Assembly: GCA_900618425.1 (NCBI GenBank)
Contig: UZAN01039595.1
Location: 38,270-102,269 of the forward strand
Source: Echinostoma caproni
Taxonomy: Eukaryota; Platyhelminthes; Trematoda; Plagiorchiida; Echinostomatidae
DNA length: 64,000 nucleotides
Direction of reading: 5' to 3'
Shown piece by piece: positions 62,272-64,000 of this stretch; the stretch's first letter is position 1; each line of letters opens with the position of its first letter. The notes beneath the pieces were generated by a model. The model did no database searches. It was given only the letters and a program-made list of their open reading frames with translations, and was not told the origin of the DNA. A program made the translations under genes and the position numbers.

Positions 62272-62517
62272 TTTTGTCCACCAACTCCTAATCTCAAGCC
62301 CCGTCTTCCCCCTCCCTCCCAAGTCAGACAGGCTGACCTCAACCCGGGAATTTCAGATCTGCTCGAAGCGCTAGACAACCTCGAGTTCAACTGTGGGGTT
62401 GAAATCAAGTCGGGTACACAAAACGCAGATATCTCGATAAATGAAAATGATCAGCCAAGGCTAAAGTATTTTTCTGAAATAAAACTCATCGCAAGACGTT
62501 ACACGAAATGTGACTGA
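62272..62517 (+). CDS. Candidate terminal exon, proline-rich and LD-like, unknown protein
   Basis: A good acceptor, CTTCATTGCAG, ends at 62,271. From there the frame is open for 81 codons to TGA (62,515-62,517). It begins with a proline-rich stretch (CPPTPNLKPRLPPPSQVRQ), then an acidic amphipathic segment ISDLLEALDNLEF resembling paxillin-type LD motifs, then a polar tail. Composition is more protein-like than the surrounding frames. No upstream exon was identified, and the minus-strand LINE remnant starts immediately after the stop. It could be a last exon of a host gene, or a chance frame. Confidence 0.35.
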   Translation, partial: FCPPTPNLKPRLPPPSQVRQADLNPGISDLLEALDNLEFNCGVEIKSGTQNADISINENDQPRLKYFSEIKLIARRYTKCD

Positions 62518-62539
62518 CTAAATGTCTGAGACGGATTTC

Positions 62540-63600
62540 AATTGTTAGGTTCTGGGTGATTCTGAGGGTAATATATGAAAGTCTCGGGCCAGGCACAGAT
62601 CCCTGTGGAACCCCACGGGTAACGTCAATAAGACTGGAAAGCGAATCAGAAACATGAACCGATACGGTTCGATGTCGAAGAAATGCTTCAATCCAATCAA
62701 GCATGGTGCCCCGTACACCGTAACCAAAGAATGTCCCCTGTAGAATGTCATGGTTCACCCGATCGAATGCTTTTGAGAAGTCTAGATCAATAACGTCTAG
62801 CATATCGCCGTCCGTCATCAACTGTATTTGTTCATTCTTGCCGTGCGATAAGCAAGTTGGTAGCGCAGGATCGCTTCTGTTGGAATCCATATTGATTCGG
62901 TGACAGAAAGATGTACTTCTCTAGGTGTTCCATCAAGGAATCTGTTACTATGGACTCCATGACTTTGAAAAACACTGAAAGGAGGCTTATAGAGCGGTAG
63001 TTAGCGGGAGCGCTACTGCAACCGCCTTTGTAAATGAGTGAAATTACTCCCTTCTTCCACGACGGAGGGATTGCAGTGCGATCGAACATGCTCTGGAATA
63101 GGAGGGCTAGTGGCTCGGATATTTGATTCGCCAAGCAGATAAGGGTTGGGGGATAAATATTGTCCGCACCTGGCGATGAATTCTTCCTCAAAGCCAATAG
63201 CTTTGCTTTAACCTTTTCGGTAGTGAATGATACGGTTGTTAGTTAAGGATGTGGAATATGATGCATCCAGCGAGAGAAGTACAGTCCTTCATTGGTTGAC
63301 GCAGCAAAATCTTGGGCATACTGGTTCTTGAGCATTTCAGCGGCTTCCATTGTATTGGCTGTGGCTCTTCCGGAAAAACTGATCACCGGTATTCCATGTT
63401 TAACTGTTCGAGCTGAGTGAACATGTTCGTACAAAAGCTTGCGGATTGAAATAAATCTCTGTGCTAGAGATAATTGATAGTTTAGTTTATCTTCGTGCAC
63501 AAACCAGGTGCAGTGGTTTGTTTGTACGGCCTCGAATAGGTAATTTCTGGCTGCTGGGTTTGATAACAGATTTAACCTATACTTCTGACGCTAGTAGTTG
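62540..63600 (-). pseudogene. CR1/Jockey-type LINE reverse transcriptase remnant, second copy
   Basis: Reading on the minus strand: a linker region with VQTNHCTWFVHEDKLNYQLS (63.5 kb), a stop at 63,243-63,245, then KVKAKLLALRKNSSPGADN with IPPSWKKGVISLIYKGG, ANYRSISLLSVFFKVMES and QYGFQQKRSCATNLL. After a frameshift come VIDLDFSKAFDRVNHDIL and VTRGVPQGSVPGPRL (62.6 kb). These are the fingers and palm blocks of a CR1/Jockey reverse transcriptase, including the catalytic first aspartate block. It stops before the xADD catalytic block, so both ends are truncated. It differs in sequence from the 43.6-44.7 kb remnant and belongs to another lineage. Confidence 0.92.
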
Positions 63601-64000
63601 TTGCAGACCATCAATAAATTCCTGCCACATGAATAAAGGGTTGTGCCCTACCCTATGAGATATCCATTGAATGAAAGGAGCCAAGCACTGCAAATTTACT
63701 TAGTTTATGAACGTGCAAATTTTGTTTAGCCCAATTAATTTGACAGAAGCGTAACAAATGTATTTGAGCAGCAGTACAGCTGACTAATAGGATCAATATT
63801 TTTTCTTACAGAAGTCTCGCAGATAGATGGTCCGGCAAACAAATTGCGTGCTCGATGTTCATGCATAGACTAGCACCTCATTGAGGCTGATCAATCTCAC
63901 CCTAAAAGGAATTATATCAGTTCAATCATTATCAGTCAAAGCTCAAAGCTGCAATAGTACCGTGAAATTGGTGGACTGTTTCAGAAGAAAAATAAGCAGA
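63601..64000. other. Non-coding stretch at window end
   Basis: AT-rich, no motif. The LINE linker region may extend a little into it, with stops. Confidence 0.4.

Noticed and set aside
1..64000. CRISPR arrays, bacterial operons, rRNA genes
   Set aside because: No regularly spaced repeats, no rRNA sequence and no bacterial gene organisation were seen.

Overview
This window reads as repeat-dense, AT-rich, gene-poor DNA from a flatworm, most likely a trematode. The grounds are the mixture of mobile elements that trematode genomes carry together: Penelope-like elements with a GIY-YIG endonuclease, RTE-type and CR1/Jockey-type LINEs, several tRNA-derived SINE families, gypsy-like LTRs and Tc1/mariner transposons. 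Scattered TA, TTA, GGT and ATC microsatellites fit as well. Nothing looks bacterial: there are no operons, no long open frames, and the only well-supported gene model is a spliced one. The species cannot be named from the sequence alone. Most of the window is probably intergenic DNA or a very long intron.

Layout. 1-12 kb: a Penelope endonuclease remnant (about 1.36-1.62 kb, minus), SINE fold-backs at 4.33-4.64 and 6.53-6.78 kb, and an LTR-like unit at 10.56-10.83 kb. 12.6-17.4 kb: two pyrimidine-rich tracts and a 425-base assembly gap flanked by an exact duplication. 25.7-27.1 kb: a second LTR-like unit and faint immunoglobulin-like coding remnants. 27.1-29.0 kb: Tc1/mariner copy 1, sitting in a TA microsatellite. 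32.9-33.4 kb: a second Penelope endonuclease remnant. 35.4-39.3 kb: an inverted pair of pseudogenes of an unrecognised protein, with SINEs between them. 39.76-43.0 kb: Tc1/mariner copy 2, split by a 1.6-kb insertion that holds a compact four-exon gene. 43.6-44.7 kb: a CR1/Jockey reverse transcriptase remnant. 46.6-47.7 kb: an RTE reverse transcriptase remnant. 51.0-51.5 kb: an end fragment of a Tc1/mariner copy. 53.3 kb: a SINE. 59.87-61.37 kb: Tc1/mariner copy 3 with a SINE nested in it. 62.3-63.6 kb: a candidate host exon beside a second CR1/Jockey reverse transcriptase remnant.

The most notable item is the small gene on the minus strand at about 40.94-41.93 kb. Its four exons join in phase with canonical splice sites to give 97 codons, followed by a poly(A) signal, and it lies inside an insertion flanked by the same 5-bp sequence. 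The surrounding transposon is dead by mutation, whereas this reading frame is intact. All other coding traces are decayed mobile-element genes or low-confidence exon candidates.
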